Program-made: the position numbers and the translations under genes
Part shown: positions 22,021-35,726 of the stretch, piece after piece
Position numbering within the stretch: the first letter of the stretch is position 1
How the letters are laid out: each line of letters begins with the position of its first letter
Notes under the pieces: model-generated
The model's database searches: none
The model's input: the letters and a program-made list of their open reading frames with translations, nothing else
What the model was told of the DNA's origin: nothing
DNA from: Spirometra erinaceieuropaei
Taxonomy: Eukaryota; Platyhelminthes; Cestoda; Diphyllobothriidea; Diphyllobothriidae
Assembly (NCBI GenBank): GCA_902702965.1
Contig: CACRXP010000010.1
Span: 670,621-734,620, forward strand
DNA: 64,000 nt
Direction: 5' to 3'

Positions 22021-25000
22021 ACGGCAGAACTGTCGTGTGTGCGTGTCCATTAGGAGCATCGACGCCAAAGGCCTGCTGATGCAGCGCCTTGGAACTCAGT
22101 CTTCTCCCCCACTTCATCATAAATTCTTCGCTTCAGGAGCTTTAACCATTATGCACCTCCCTGCTGCGTAATCCTGCACCCCGTGCAAGGAAGCATTGAT
22201 AGCGAATTAATAACTATAAGCCATAAATATGGTCTCCTTTTAAGGTTTCGCAGATGCAGACTCGACCGTTGGGGTGGTTTCCATGGAATTCCGACAGAGC
22301 CGTATGCGGTAAACCATCGCTAATGCTGAAAATATGCTAGTTCGCACGACCTATTCCCTGATTTAGCACCCCAATAAAACGCAAAGCGTCTGTCAGACAC
22401 TGAACGAAATATTATGGTACGGAGACAAACTGAGGATTTCCTTACTTTAGTTCTTAAAAAAGGAATTATCGGGAAAAATATTGCGAGGGACGGATGTACA
22501 TGGCAGAATGCCGATGTCTTGACGAGAATTTCTTCTGTTATCCGCGCAAGCTACACATAGAATACATTCCTAGTCTACGTATCATGTCCCTTTTCTGTGA
22601 TTAACGACGCCTGAATGAATTTACTCATCCGTCACATTGCTCAACTCTGTCTCATTTTCGGAAAACTAAGGTTAATATTTCCAGTTTCAAAGATGTAAAT
22701 AACTTTTATCGACGATTTATCAATACATCTATGCCTTACAACAAACGTGCATCTACAGCTAATCCCGAGGTTTCCAAACTACGCTTCCTGCAATTAAGTT
22801 AAGGTAAAGTTGCATAATTCTACATATTCCTGTACAGAAACCGTCCATAATTGATTGATCAGGACTAAAGATATGTATCTATTTGTATACCTTACTGGCA
22901 TAATTCACAAATCTGACAAAGCAAGACGGTACAACTGTTCTTCAGGCACCTTAAGCATTGTTACTGCGATTTATCTATTTACCGATCAAAGTGCATCCCT
23001 CTTTAAGCACATTAAGGGCGGAAACTAAAAAAATCTAAAATTCTAATTTACAAATTCTAAAAATTTAAAAAATTAAACTAGAGCGTAAATTCTGACTATT
23101 TAATAAAGCATAACTGGGTGTCTATGAGGCTCCTAAACTAATAAACAAGATGAAAGCGGTTTAGTTGGAGGCTAATTCCAAATCCAGGTTGCGACCATGC
23201 AGGACTTTTCATTCTAATTATATTCTCCGACAATTGCTTTTTCAATTAAACCTGGGTGATTTTTTTCTATTTTTAGGTATTCCGACAGTTTTTCGTTAAT
23301 CTTTTATGAGTCTTGGTGTGTGCTTTTCTATGCGCATATGCATCTAGGGAAAATCAACACTGGGACTTCAGCAAATCTTCCATCCTCCGCTACGGAACAC
23401 TATTCCCTGACGGTTACGAGGATTCTAAAGAACATTGCTTACATGCACGAAGATGACCCAAGGAAGCCTCCTGACCCCTGTCTTTTCAACGCCCTCAAAA
23501 GTAGAGTTTGACGCTGACTTGTCTTTTTCTGGGAAGCGTCAGTAACAGCTGTATATAAGGTTGGAAGAAGTGCAGAAATACTGATCTTCCAGTTGCAGAA
23601 TACTTGATCCATTTTAATTCAGTACGGTCGACAAGCGAAACTAGACGCCGGAAACAGAAGTGTACCAGAACAGTATATTCAGGATGTCGTTTTTAGTCTG
23701 ATGCAGCCCGAGTTGCCTTCCTCTGCATTTAAACTTACACTCGACCCAGGCCGGACAAAGGCTCCTGGCCGTAGTGTTTTTACTTAAGCAAACAATTAAA
23801 TGTGAATCTGTGGTCGGCTCAGGAGCAAAACAATTTAAGCAGAACATTTTAGCCTGTAGTGAACGTATGACATACGATTTTGTTCGAAATACTTAATAGC
23901 ATTCCAAAAGATCTCAAACATTTGCACCGACCGTCGAATGCGTTAAATGAAAATTAAAGTGAAAATTTTGCCCGCTTTCAAGCAGAAAGTGTTACTCAAG
24001 TCGAGCTTTCGAGGATGGCAGAAGCAAACACGGCCACAAGTTGATCGTTACAGGAAACTATTCTAGCTTTTGAATAGGCGTCTCTTAAACTGTGAGGGCA
24101 CATTAGTATTAAAAAATTACTGCATAAGTATTGCGCACATTTGCTCTAATCTTTCTCGCCTGCTAAGGAGCTAGTTAAACTTCTGGCAATATTTTACGAC
24201 ATACAAGCACTAGTAAACGTTACAACGTCTATCCTTCATCGTGCACATTTTTGTTAACATACTTCTTAATAAACTGAGTATGACAAAGGGCATTCTAAAC
24301 TTATTCTTACTATAGAAACTAAATGACTGAGTGAGGACAGAAAAAAGTAAAGAAAAGATTAGTGACGTAAATAAGAATTCTCGCAGCATGAGGTTTATGC
24401 TAATGGTTGGAAAGATCCTCTCTCCAAAGCCAGAATACTTGTATGCGGTAACCCGGCTGAAAGCATGTGCCGTAATAAGCGCTTCATTAAAACTCATGTG
24501 AATAACCTTTCCCGCTAGAAAACATATAGTGTGAAGTCTGTCGATTTTGGATGTACTGATATAGAGCACTGTATAAAGTTATAAGTCCCATAATTCACCC
24601 TCTTAAGAAATAAGTCGCGGTCGAAATATCAACTTTTTCAAGAAACCATATCGCTTAAAACTACTGACTTTTATTTCACGGTACGTGTCTCCATCTTCAA
24701 AAAGTTTTTGATAAACGAATTAAAATTTGTGACTTCAGAGTATATAGCCGTTCACTGGGTCCCCTAATAATGCATAGCTCTCGTCAAGCTGTTGTCCAGT
24801 TATTTTATCAAGCATGGGTATCAACGATGAATTTTATTGGTCAAGTTGCCGCGCACTGTCGCTAGCTTTGTTTAATTCTTTTAAATAGAAGGAAAATTAT
24901 GGACCGCAAAGAATGCAGCTATTATTCTGGTAGTATATGAAGAGGTAGTATAGATGGGAAAACAAGGAGAACTGGATCTGCCAGATTTAATGCTGATTTG

Positions 25001-28000
25001 TTTAAAGAACGGGCTGCTTATTTAGATTAGTAGCAGAGAAAATTAAATACGATTTTCTATTAAGGTCAGAGGAAACCGATTTTTCTTTTGGCCAACTTAT
25101 GCTCATGCAAGCAGTTTACCAATCCCAGTGATGTGCAAAAAGTCAGGATTCAAGCTCTGTGAAGTATAGTTGGTAATAATGCTAGCCGTATAAAAATTGA
25201 TAGCATTTGCACAGTCTAATTTTGTTTTAAAAAACGGACAGATCATTCTTGCCTTTCTGTCCCTCGCTACGGTTCCCAAAAACGGCCCTAGGCAGTTTGA
25301 GGTGACATCTAGTGATTTCGAGTGATCCCAGAATACACTTTCACTCCCTTCATTAGCGGCGAGGCCAGATTGCTGCGCGCGTCTCACATACAACATTTGA
25401 TTTTACATATATTACTGCCATCTCGACTAATCAGCTAGTAACAGTGGTTGCAGTGGAAAATATAACCAACTTGGAATTAATTGACATACCAGTATTTTGA
25501 TCTGAGGATAGATCGTGTGAAATCTCTTATTACTGGTCCTCCTCAGTTATACCACTGTTCATTATGCCACAACTTGTGAGCGATCGACTGGCGATCGACT
25601 GTCATGCAATGTTACAGTCTGTACCAGTCCCTTTAGCTATACCGGACAACGGCGTAATTTTCATGGAAATCAATAAGGCGGCTTTGATAAAAGTAGGTTT
25701 GTCCGTTAAGCACCCGATATTCATTCCCTTTCTGTGTTGAGTGTTAAGTTAGACACGTTCTATCTTTATGGTTTACCCCCGAGGGATTGTTTTTGAGACA
25801 GGATTGTACTGTGTCAAACTATCATTGACGTCTGCATCCTGTTGTGTCAGTTACTTGCTACTGACAACGTTCCGGTAATCGGAAAACCGTCAACGTGACT
25901 AGCATAAATAAAATCATTGAAAAAATCCGTTTTGCAATCCGCCCAAATTGGAATCTTCATCCGCATCCCGAGTCCTCAGTCATCGGTCTGCCGGCGAAAA
26001 TGTTATACCTAGACACGAGGTTGCATGATTGGCAAATACCGGGAGGTATTTATTTCTCCTAGTTAAAATCTATACTAGTACAAATGTCTGTCCTATTAAT
26101 GCAGTTATTACACTTACCTAAAATAGTTGCTAAAGGTTTTTACATGTGGAAGTTTGCTTCTTTAAAAACTTCAGTTTTCAGTTTATTTTCCAAACCTCAG
26201 CAGGGGAAAATAAACGTGACACCGAGGATGTCAATGCGTTAAGGACGATCTAGTTTTTTTTAATCATACCAGGTTAATAAATACCATCTATGATGCTGGC
26301 ACCAATTTCTATAAAATGTTCGATTTCATTCCTTCCACCGTCGTTTCACAATTATTCAGAATAGGTCTTTTCAAAAATGCATGTTTATTCATAAGTGCGA
26401 AAAATTAAATACAGTCATGAGCACAAATGTAAATGAACACTATCTTTTCAACAAACTTGCATTCTTTTGTCTCTTTAACTAGTTAAATTTACAGATGTTT
26501 GAAATGTTAGGTGAAACAACGTGTGCCGCCATGGCTAGACCGAAAACGGCTGTCAGAAACAACGTCGAAAAGGAAGCGCTTTATGCACGACTCATACTGG
26601 TGATTCAACCTAATTCTCAGACACTTTTTTCAATCAGCATGATTGGTTGGTATCTAACAGGTCCTTAACTGAAAGTTGTAAAACGGGCTGCAGGGAACGA
26701 CCACCAAGCTTTCTTATCCTCAAAGTTCTGAAAGAACGAACACTCAAAATTAGTGTCAGCACTTGCAGGAGAATACGCCTATTCTCCCGTGACTGCCCAC
26801 GAAAAGAAAAACAAACTACTCAAGTGGGCTTTCCCATGGGATCTGGATGGCGTTTATACAAGTTAGTGGGAGAGCAGGTCTAGCGTTCAACTGTTGGCAC
26901 AGAAAGTTGCAGCCATAAGTGCAGTGCTTGATTTTGCTGTTGTTGGTATCTTGAAATCTAGAGTTAACCGAAAACGGAATGTCCCAGAGGCAGCAGTCTT
27001 GAGAATGAATCTGTTATGGAATTCAGCAGGCAGGCATGCTGCTAGCCAGAGACGATCGGCACGTTCTGATTTAGTTCGGGCGCCAAGATCTGTAATTGGT
27101 CCTTTGTTCGCGCGCCAGGTAGGGCACACGTACGGCGTCAACCACCGCCCCTAGGAGGCAGATAATGCACATGTCTGTCATGGTTACGACTCCTCCACCC
27201 CTCCCCCCTTCCCACCCTTCTCTGTTGGTTGGTGTAACCTTCGTCCTGAAAGCCTAGCGTTATTTGTTTTATTCAAACTTACTTTGCCCCATTTCGTCAC
27301 ATAGGGCAAGATGGCTGGCTCAACGTGTGAAACCCGTTATAGTATCTGCATCGGGTGTGTGCGTGACAGTAATTCAAACATATCACGACTACGCCTCCAC
27401 GTTTGAGGTTTCTCCGCAGGACAAATCTACGCCATTTGCATAGTAGTTTTCCACAAGGCCATATTACCCAGATAATCTTGACAGGTCCTTGTCAGGACTA
27501 ATGTTTATGCTCAGCCTAAAAGTCTTACCATAGACTTCTCGAAAATTGCTTTTGCATCTAAGGTGATTTGTCTGCGGAGGGGATTTTCATGGTCTCCCCT
27601 GATATTGATCTTGTGTAGAAGCACGAACAAGGAAGTGACAAACATGTATGAGACTTTGCCCGGATGAATACATTTTGCAGCACTTGGAGAAGTAAACAGA
27701 AGCGGGCGGTTCACGTTAGGATCAGATAAACAGTGTTGCGGTCGCACACACACATGATACTGCAGTAATCATTTCCAGCAAGTTCGCTCTTTGCGAAGTT
27801 GTTTACTCAGTTTCAATGGAATGAATGAGCCTATGAGGCAAGCTCAACCGGAGAGGTTCCAACCTGTCACGCTTTTATTCACTTCAAATAAAAGCACTCC
27901 GAAAGTTATGGTACGTCCTTCTGAAAATTTCGACGCTATCTGTCCATGGTGCGCGGAAATTTAAAGCATGCCGAGAACGCAAACCGCTAAGTCTGTGCCC

Positions 28001-30883
28001 CAAGGAGTAAGGCGCTGGTCATAGAGAACGTTTGAAAGGACGGTCGTTGAACTTTGTTAATCTTATGAACGTAATTTTATGAGGCGTGAGATGTGCGCAA
28101 AACGCAAGGACAATGCATTGTAAAAGCAACTGCAAGAAGTTACAAAATCAGTCACCGATTCACCTCGGCCTAAATGAAATGTTTTAGCATAACTTCCTGA
28201 ACGAGGGGCTGACGACTTAAATAACTGCTCCTTAAATGACTATAGTCCTACAGTAGTAAATCGTTTCTGCAGAGGCTTGAAAGCTCTCTCCCATTTGATG
28301 GGGGTGAAAAGGAAGGCTTTTAGATTTTTCACTAGCATTTATCGGTATCCCAAAAAAGATATAGCAGGGATGAAATTGCTTTCCCCTACCAAATGCACTT
28401 ATTTCACTCCTCAATTCCACATAAGTCAGTCCGGTAAACACCTCACCGCGCTAGTTTGAAATAGATGGAAAAAGGGTGATGAAGAGTACGAGCGGTTTAA
28501 AAGCATTAGCTGGCAAATTAATTTGTTTAATTGGAAAGGCCTACAAGTTGATAACGTAAAAGGAGGTTTTTTATTTTCAACGTAAACTAGCTCCGGTTGG
28601 ACCGAATTAATTAAGACCTCCATAAACAGAAGCGCGATCACACACACATGAATGCATCTTTATCGCAGGATTTCCATCCCTTGTGAAGATTTTTGAATTG
28701 GTTTGATGCAGGAGTGGAAAGGAAAACAAATTACCCGCCAATAAAAGGTGACTATTGCTTAAGATTAATTCAGGAAAGTGGAATTCCCCCTCGTCGAGGG
28801 CCCTTTTATAGGATTAGGTCACTTAGCCCTAAGTAAATTCTCCGAGTGTCAAAAGTACTCTGGGGGACTGGAGAGCAAATACGTTGCTAATACGTGCTAA
28901 CACCTGGGGAGGTGATTTTCTGCTTAGTTAGTGCACGCAAATTACTTAAAACGTGACGTGCATCTTCAAGTAGCAAGTTAATAAAATGATGATATAGTAC
29001 AGAGATATGCAAATGTATCATCTAATTTCTCGTGGAATTCTTCGTATTCGTACAGAATATAACGCTGGCTGATATCAACAAGGATGACACTGTGAGAGGA
29101 CTGTTACGACCGGTCAGCAAACTGAATCTCAAATCCGGTAGTGAATATGAGGACCCAGAGAGTCGACGGTGATTTTCAGTCCCCTTTTCCGCCCCGATAT
29201 TCCTCCCAAATATCTGCTACTGCTCGGCCTACCTGGAGTAGTTTTCATGTTAGAATTTGGCTATTTCGTTTATTGCTTGCGCCTATCACTATGCGACGGC
29301 CTGAGAGGGTCTTGTCCGCGAACTTTCGATGACACAAAATGCCCGCATTCCATACTTTCAATGAGACTGAAGTGAAGCACGCCCCTTCCGAGCGCATTCG
29401 ACTACACCTGATCGTCAGTGAAACAAAAACGCACACTCGTGATCCAGGGATAATGTTAAATTATGAAACAGTTAAGCCCGGGCTATGACAGACTAATTAT
29501 AGCAATTGAGTCAACAGCGGTTGTCGATAAACTGTTGGTGCGTCGATGGACCAATTCGTTGCAGCCTGTACGCATTTTCAACGTAGTCTTATTCCTATCT
29601 CAAGCCGCCATGCTCATGGCCGCATGATTCACGTTATGGAAGTAATATGGTCAAAAGACGCCGTCTGTTACGTTGCCCATCTTAAGCCTTGATGATTGAC
29701 TTCTGTATGACTGCGTTAGATGTCGCCTTTTTGACTTTTTTTGCTCCTTTCGTGAAAAATTTCAGACTCAATAGAGCAAAAGTGGGGGGAAAAAGTCAGA
29801 AAAAATTGCCCCGTTTCCTCCAATTCCAACTTTTCGACTGGATCACGGAGTAGTCACATTTCTCGTCAAGAGTGTTATCACCTCCACCACGGTTTCCGAT
29901 TACGTTCTGTTGTGGATGAAGACTTTCGCCTCTGCTTTACGCTCTTGCCCTTGAGGCGCACTGTGGCTCGATGTGACGGGATATGGGATGTGCAGATTTC
30001 ATGCGAGTCGACAGAGAAGATCTGAGAAGAGTTCTATTTCGAGTTGGCTTTACCGACTTGAGGCAAGTCCATGGAAGAGGGGTTACAGTCAGGGTCTACA
30101 CTTTTATTTTACACTTCGGATTTTGATTGAATCAGGTAGCGGAAACTTTTAAATGGAAGGTTCTAGTGTAAGCACGTAAAATTTCCTTATAGGAGAACTG
30201 CTTGTGAATGTTAGGCTCTTTAAAATTTGCGACGATATAACATTGTTCCATTTTAAGGCTCTAAGTCGACCTATAGTGGTGCTTTTAGGTAGGATGCAGG
30301 AACTTGTTTATAAGAACAAAGTAAAACGGGGGACACATCGGTGTATCAAAAGACTAAGGGCGCTTAGCCGGAATGAAAAGTCTCTGCCTGCTTTGAGTCC
30401 CGAAATGGAGTATGGCTCATTATTCATAGTTGTGCACCGATATATTTAGTGCTAATTTAGGTTCCTGTAGCTAACTTACAATGTTGAGCTCGGGCAGACA
30501 GTTATGCTAGTAACTTGGGTTTATTTATGCTTGCTCGTTCATCCAACTAAAAGATCATAATGTTTATATATTTATCTGATTTTTTTAATTTTTTGTCAGG
30601 AACAAAGCATATCCATGGAAAATAAGCTTTGGAAAAAAGGCAGAATTTGTTCTATAATTTGCTTATATTATCAGTCACTTTTGAGATTCAGAACTCGAGT
30701 TAGTATGTGTGATGCAACCAAAAGTATGGGGTATGTTTCTTCAGGATAATATTTAACTAGATTATATGACTCCCAAAACTGTCCCCAAAATGTCTATGCA
30801 TCGGCTTAATTCAGAGCCCGGAAAACGTTCGGTCGGATGTCCTTACTAAGTTGAGGCAAGATCTTTCTATTCATCAGTCTGGT
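22021..30883. other. Long gene-poor stretch
   Basis: Nearly 9 kb with no recognisable coding region. Frames reach 119 codons (24210-24569, minus) without a domain. The GC-richer patch at 26890-27240 is open on both strands over about 85 codons and is followed by a C-rich run, so it looks like repeat-derived DNA. Confidence 0.35.
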
Positions 30884-31240
30884 TTATTTCTGTCCTAGAA
30901 TAAAACCGCTTTTAGTACTGCAAATTTGTTTTGACTTTGTCACCTGGTCGATGATTGATAATAAACCTTGCACATCACTGACAGTAACGATTTGGCTAGG
31001 ACACACAAATGGAACCGCTCTTTTAATACAGACAGCACTTGACACCAACCCAATTCCGACCTTAACCCAAAACCCAACATCAGCACTAATATTTCTGGTA
31101 TTTAGCGCGAGGCCACCTGTATTACCAGGGGTTCCCGTTTCCACGTCTTGCCACAACGTTTGAATAAGAAAATTAATAAAATTACAGATAGGTGGATGAG
31201 CGCTGGACCTCATCGCATCACTATTCTTTCGGGAGTTCAC
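30884..31240 (-). other. Unrecognised 118-codon open frame
   Basis: The frame starts at GTG and has a moderately protein-like composition, including a Gly/Val-rich middle part. The opposite strand is also open over most of it (30951-31163), which weakens the case. No domain is recognised. It may be an exon, a repeat-derived frame or chance. Confidence 0.12.
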
Positions 31241-34200
31241 TCATTTTGACCTTAGTAAAACGGTTTGTTGTGAGGACATTTACGTTGGCCTTATGAACTT
31301 GAAGTCAGTTGGAGATTGCAACAATTAGTAAAACATAAATTTATTTCAACGTTTCGCCTTATCCTTGCCTTATATGGGCCAAAAAATGCGACAAGACTTA
31401 GGGGTTCTGAAATATGATGGTCAGAGCGTTAGGTTGGCCGAGATTCGATAACTGTCAAGAGACTCCAGAACAGTCCGAGGTGGGACATTCAGGCTTAACT
31501 GTGATTAGTTTGCGAATGCAGTTTATTTCGGTAAATTAACCCAAAGAGGATAACTTAGGAAGGCCTATTGGCCGCCAAAGGGATTTTATTCGCGTCATTT
31601 GGTGTCGGATCTATAGACAGACATAGTACCGAGATGGATTAAAAACTACTTAATATTGCCTCCATGTGTAATGGCATAGCCATAACTTGGTTACATGTTT
31701 TAACTTCATCAGCTAGAACTCTTACGCTCAGATATGGATATTTTCAGTTTGGACATCTTTCGTTAATCATTTCAGGTATAACATTCTTTTATGGAAGACT
31801 TCACAAAGACCACTACTAGAGTTCTCCTGGTTTTCTCCATGAAGTTCGTCTATTCTATCATATTTATTACTTTTCTATAAGTTGTGGAAAGTTTTCTTAG
31901 GTAACCTGTCAAATTTTTGCGGGTTTGATAAGCATTTAATAAATACTCCGTCTTTTCTGGTAATGGAATCAAAATACCAAGGACATTATTTTCCTTGAGG
32001 AATGCACGTAGTTGCACATTTGCACAGGAAAAACCATTATTTTGCCAGAGTAACTCTTTTGCCCTGAGACGGCGACAGGACTGCAAACCCACGAAACTTT
32101 AAGTGTTCAGTTATCAAGCCCAAGTTTTTTGGTCAGCGAGGCAGCACTCAACGGCAAGTAACATCCCATATATGCTGCTACGAGAACTTCCTAAAGGACG
32201 GGCAAAAATTATAAGTATTACGAGACATACTCCCCAGTAATTAGGCGTTCAAGCCCTCTCGATCAACGATTTCAATGCAAAACAGGTGACATTACTCATA
32301 AATTTAAAAACAACATGATGTTACAAAAGGTTATGAGTTTTATGAAAACGTGCGATCAAAATACAGATGATTAGGAGGGAGTGTATGGATTGCCGTCATT
32401 TTTAAACATTAGATTCATTTAAGGCTCAGTGACCTAGTTCGGAAAAAGAATTTATGTCAAGGATGTTTTATTGTAGATAAGTGTAATATTTGCGAGCTGC
32501 CCGCTAGTATCAAATGTAGTAGGTCAAGATCGTAAACTGAAACGTATTCAGCTCTGAAGACGTAATAATATATATGAAAAGAATAGGCACCAACTGTCTT
32601 TTAGAACTGCAAAAACCAGACCATGTGGCCCAAAATATAAGATGGGGACAGATGGGCCGATTAAATTCTCTTCAAAAAATGGGGAAAGGGTTCAACTTTA
32701 AAATAATGTTTTACATATCGGCGGCATTTTTGCTATAAAGCACAGGAGCAAAATCAGTAAAAAATAGCCTGCCCTACCTCACGAAAAAGAGCAATGTGTT
32801 AGTTGGATACGTGAAAAGCGCGCTTCGTTATAAAAGCATCGGCTTGACTAACGCAATTAAACTCGGAAACCTGTAAGGATAACGTTTATCTATATCGAAG
32901 CTTGTGACTGAAATTTAAACTCCAAGTACAACAGCAAATCTCTCTTCTCGTGGTCTTGGATTTTTTTATTCCAACTGGAAATGTTTTTGCGCCTATTTAG
33001 ATAACAAGGCCCTAAGCATGGAATAAGATTTTAATACAGAAAGTTTCAAAGTAAGCTCAACAACTGAATATACTAGACCGCCATGGATGAATCGATCGGC
33101 TACGTAACTGACAGATGTATAAGTGGAGATCAAAAAACATCGGCACTTTATAGTCTTTATTATTTTTCACGGTTTATCTACACTGCAATATTTGATACCA
33201 AATAATTAAGCTACAATAAACACTTGCTTTTTTGTGGTTTTTGGTATAACCAGCCACTGATGTTCATTAAACTCACTGTGTTTTTCCCTTAAGACCGGCC
33301 GTCTATTTGATGTTATAAAACGTAAGGAGAGTTATACCGGTAGACAGAACTTCTTTCTCAATGTTCCGAACACTTCGTGGACAGATAACCCATCGTATAG
33401 AAGCATTTAACAATAGGCATAAACAGACAAGCTGGTTTTTCGAAATAAGGAACCCACCGAATAGCGATAGATGCTATTAAAAGGCAGTCGCGTATCATGC
33501 TCTAGTCATTGCAGAGTGATAGAGGCACCAAAGGACATGCGGGTAGATTGATAAAGAGCAATTTAGGTTCTTCGGGCCCTATTCAGCTACGCACAAGACC
33601 TAGAAGCATCTAGCCTAGAAACGTCAGCATGCTCGGACACAGCATTCAGATGATCACCAAAAATATTTGTCATACTGGTCAAAAGTTACACAGAAAAATA
33701 AAAGCAAAATCGCATACATAAACGTCCGAATCATTGACTTGGGAGACAGCCACGAGGCGCCGTCATAATGGAGCGACTTGACCACCGAATCTTTGATCGT
33801 CGCCTCGTAAGCATGGAACTGTTAAATTGACTACCCTCAGATTAGCGTCATTCCTGTGCGCTGCGCCATCTTCAATAAGGAAACACATGTCCCAAGAGCA
33901 ACAGACTAAATTCGTTCACTGCATTTCGACGCACATAAGCTGAGTTCAGGTTAGTTCTCTGGGAAGACATCAAACACGATCCCTTGGGATGTCGTTGGGC
34001 ATACAGTGGGTAAGATAAAAGTTGGCCTTACCAACGTGCCTGAATATCAGTCACTGGTGGAGGTTATCGTCAGTGAGAATTTGTGTCAAGCTGCATTCGA
34101 CAGTTAGCAATATTTGTTTTGAAATAACTGTCAGCTTTTCTATTTCGCCCCGAGATCGTTGTACGCAACGTGTGAGCTCGGTGTATCGACTGTTTCTTGA

Positions 34201-34596
34201 TTCATCCAACTGCATGACTTCAAGAAGTTGTCAGTTTTCTTTGAATGACAGGTAACACTAATAAGCGTCCTGTCCTGGCCGAAGGTGTCTTCTGCATTCG
34301 GTGTATACATGACTATTTGCAGCGGGTGGTTTTGCTCCTTGGTCGTCTTTTAGTGTTTTTTATGCGTGTGGGGCGGTTTTTTGTTTTGACCACAATAAAC
34401 TTTATGGTAAACGCTGCATGACACTGTGTAGACGATCCCTTACTTACCTAACAAACCGACTCCTATTTTTTGATGATGCAACTTGGGCAAGTAGTAGAAT
34501 TGATAGCAAGGAGGTTATAAACAAATTCATCATTTAACGATGGCAAAGTCTTCCCAGCGCATTCTGGCTTGTTTGGAGTCGCAAATGAACGGTCAT
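31241..34596. other. Stretch without a supported gene
   Basis: AT-rich, short frames only, nothing recognisable on either strand. Confidence 0.4.
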
Positions 34597-34902
34597 TGTC
34601 CACGGAGAGAATGATGTTTTGTTAGTTTTCAGGGGCATTAGCACCTTCCTCTCTTCACCTGATTGTATCAGAAATTACTTTTCATATAAATAACCTTTTA
34701 ATCTGTGGTATCACAAATATCTGTTGTCTAACACCTATTCTTCGTGGATCTTACTGAGAATATCTTGAATTACAAGCCTGTATAGAAATCTGAACAGTTC
34801 ATGTCCGAAACCCTGTATCTCAACATTGCGGAAAGACAATTTATCTCATAAATTATTTGTTAGTCGCTGAAAACTAACAAAACATCATTCTCTCTGTGGA
34901 CA
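34597..34902. mobile_element. MITE-like 306-bp element with 36-bp terminal inverted repeats
   Basis: 34597-34632 and 34867-34902 are reverse complements over 36 bases with one mismatch (TGTCCACGGAGAGAATGATG... on the left). The 234 bases between do not pair beyond this and contain no coding frame. Short non-coding DNA between near-identical inverted termini is the usual form of a non-autonomous DNA transposon. I could not find a target-site duplication immediately outside the repeats, so the true ends may differ or the structure may be a simple inverted duplication. Confidence 0.55.
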
Positions 34903-35647
34903 GAAACCTTTCAGGAGCAATTCTCACACATTTGCAGAAATAAACAAGGGCCCAACTTAATTCTTACTGAGCGCATTCTAATTTTGAAGACGTTAGCCGA
35001 CGTTACGGAAGCTGCATGCGTAGCTCAGCGCTTGCACAACAGTCCTGCAAACATACCAACGCGGTCTGTTTCAAACATACTTAGTTTGTTTAAGGCGATC
35101 ACTGCTAACATCTTAGGCATAGCTGAATACAAAATCATCCTGCCTGCTTCGACGCAGGCAGCTCTTTCGTGGTGTCTTCATTTTTTCCTTTGTGGGGATA
35201 TATACTCTCATAAAAATCGCAGGAAATGCTAACCAAAGTTCAAAGTTAACGAAAGCCAGAGAGTCATCCCAACTGGTTAGAAAGCTTGCTAAGTCCGCGA
35301 TGTTGCGATCCATATTATCGAGTGGATATAAGACGCTGATGCTAAAGTATCGGTCGATTTATTCTGTCGCTAGGCTCCACCGGGCGTCCAGACCAGCGCT
35401 ATTAACATTTGTCTAAATTTAAGAGCACGCCTAATCCCTGGCCTCTAAGCTTCGAGACAAATGTCTTTGTTGGCAGCAGATCCTAAATGCTTTAGTAGTG
35501 GGCTTCATATATTTTCGGCTGCAAGTGGCACAGCATTTCCCCTAAGGCCTTCCTTTCTGCATAACTAAATGTCGGAGACAGCACTTTTATCAATGTTTGC
35601 TTATTTTTCGCTGTTACCACTACAACTGCTTCCTTAACGACGGTCAG
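34903..35647. other. Stretch without a supported gene
   Basis: Short frames on both strands at 34984-35416, none recognisable. Confidence 0.35.
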
Positions 35648-35726
35648 ATAAGAAGATACGACGCCAGTGGCAGGAAGACTTTGCCAAAGCGCGCGGCCGC
35701 ACAAACATCCCGAGCAGTCGGCATCG
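35648..35726 (+). other. Candidate small internal exon
   Basis: A 79-base segment between an AG (35646-35647, preceded by a pyrimidine-leaning stretch) and a strong donor GTAAGT (35727). In one frame it encodes 25 residues of highly charged, protein-like composition (KKIRRQWQED followed by FAKARGR...). The other open frame is also Arg/Lys-rich. Local GC content is far above the neighbourhood. No partner exon is identified, so this is only suggestive. Confidence 0.18.

Noticed and set aside
26887..27154. Two opposing 84-86-codon frames
   Set aside because: Simultaneously open on both strands, no domain, next to a C-rich run; more likely composition or repeat.
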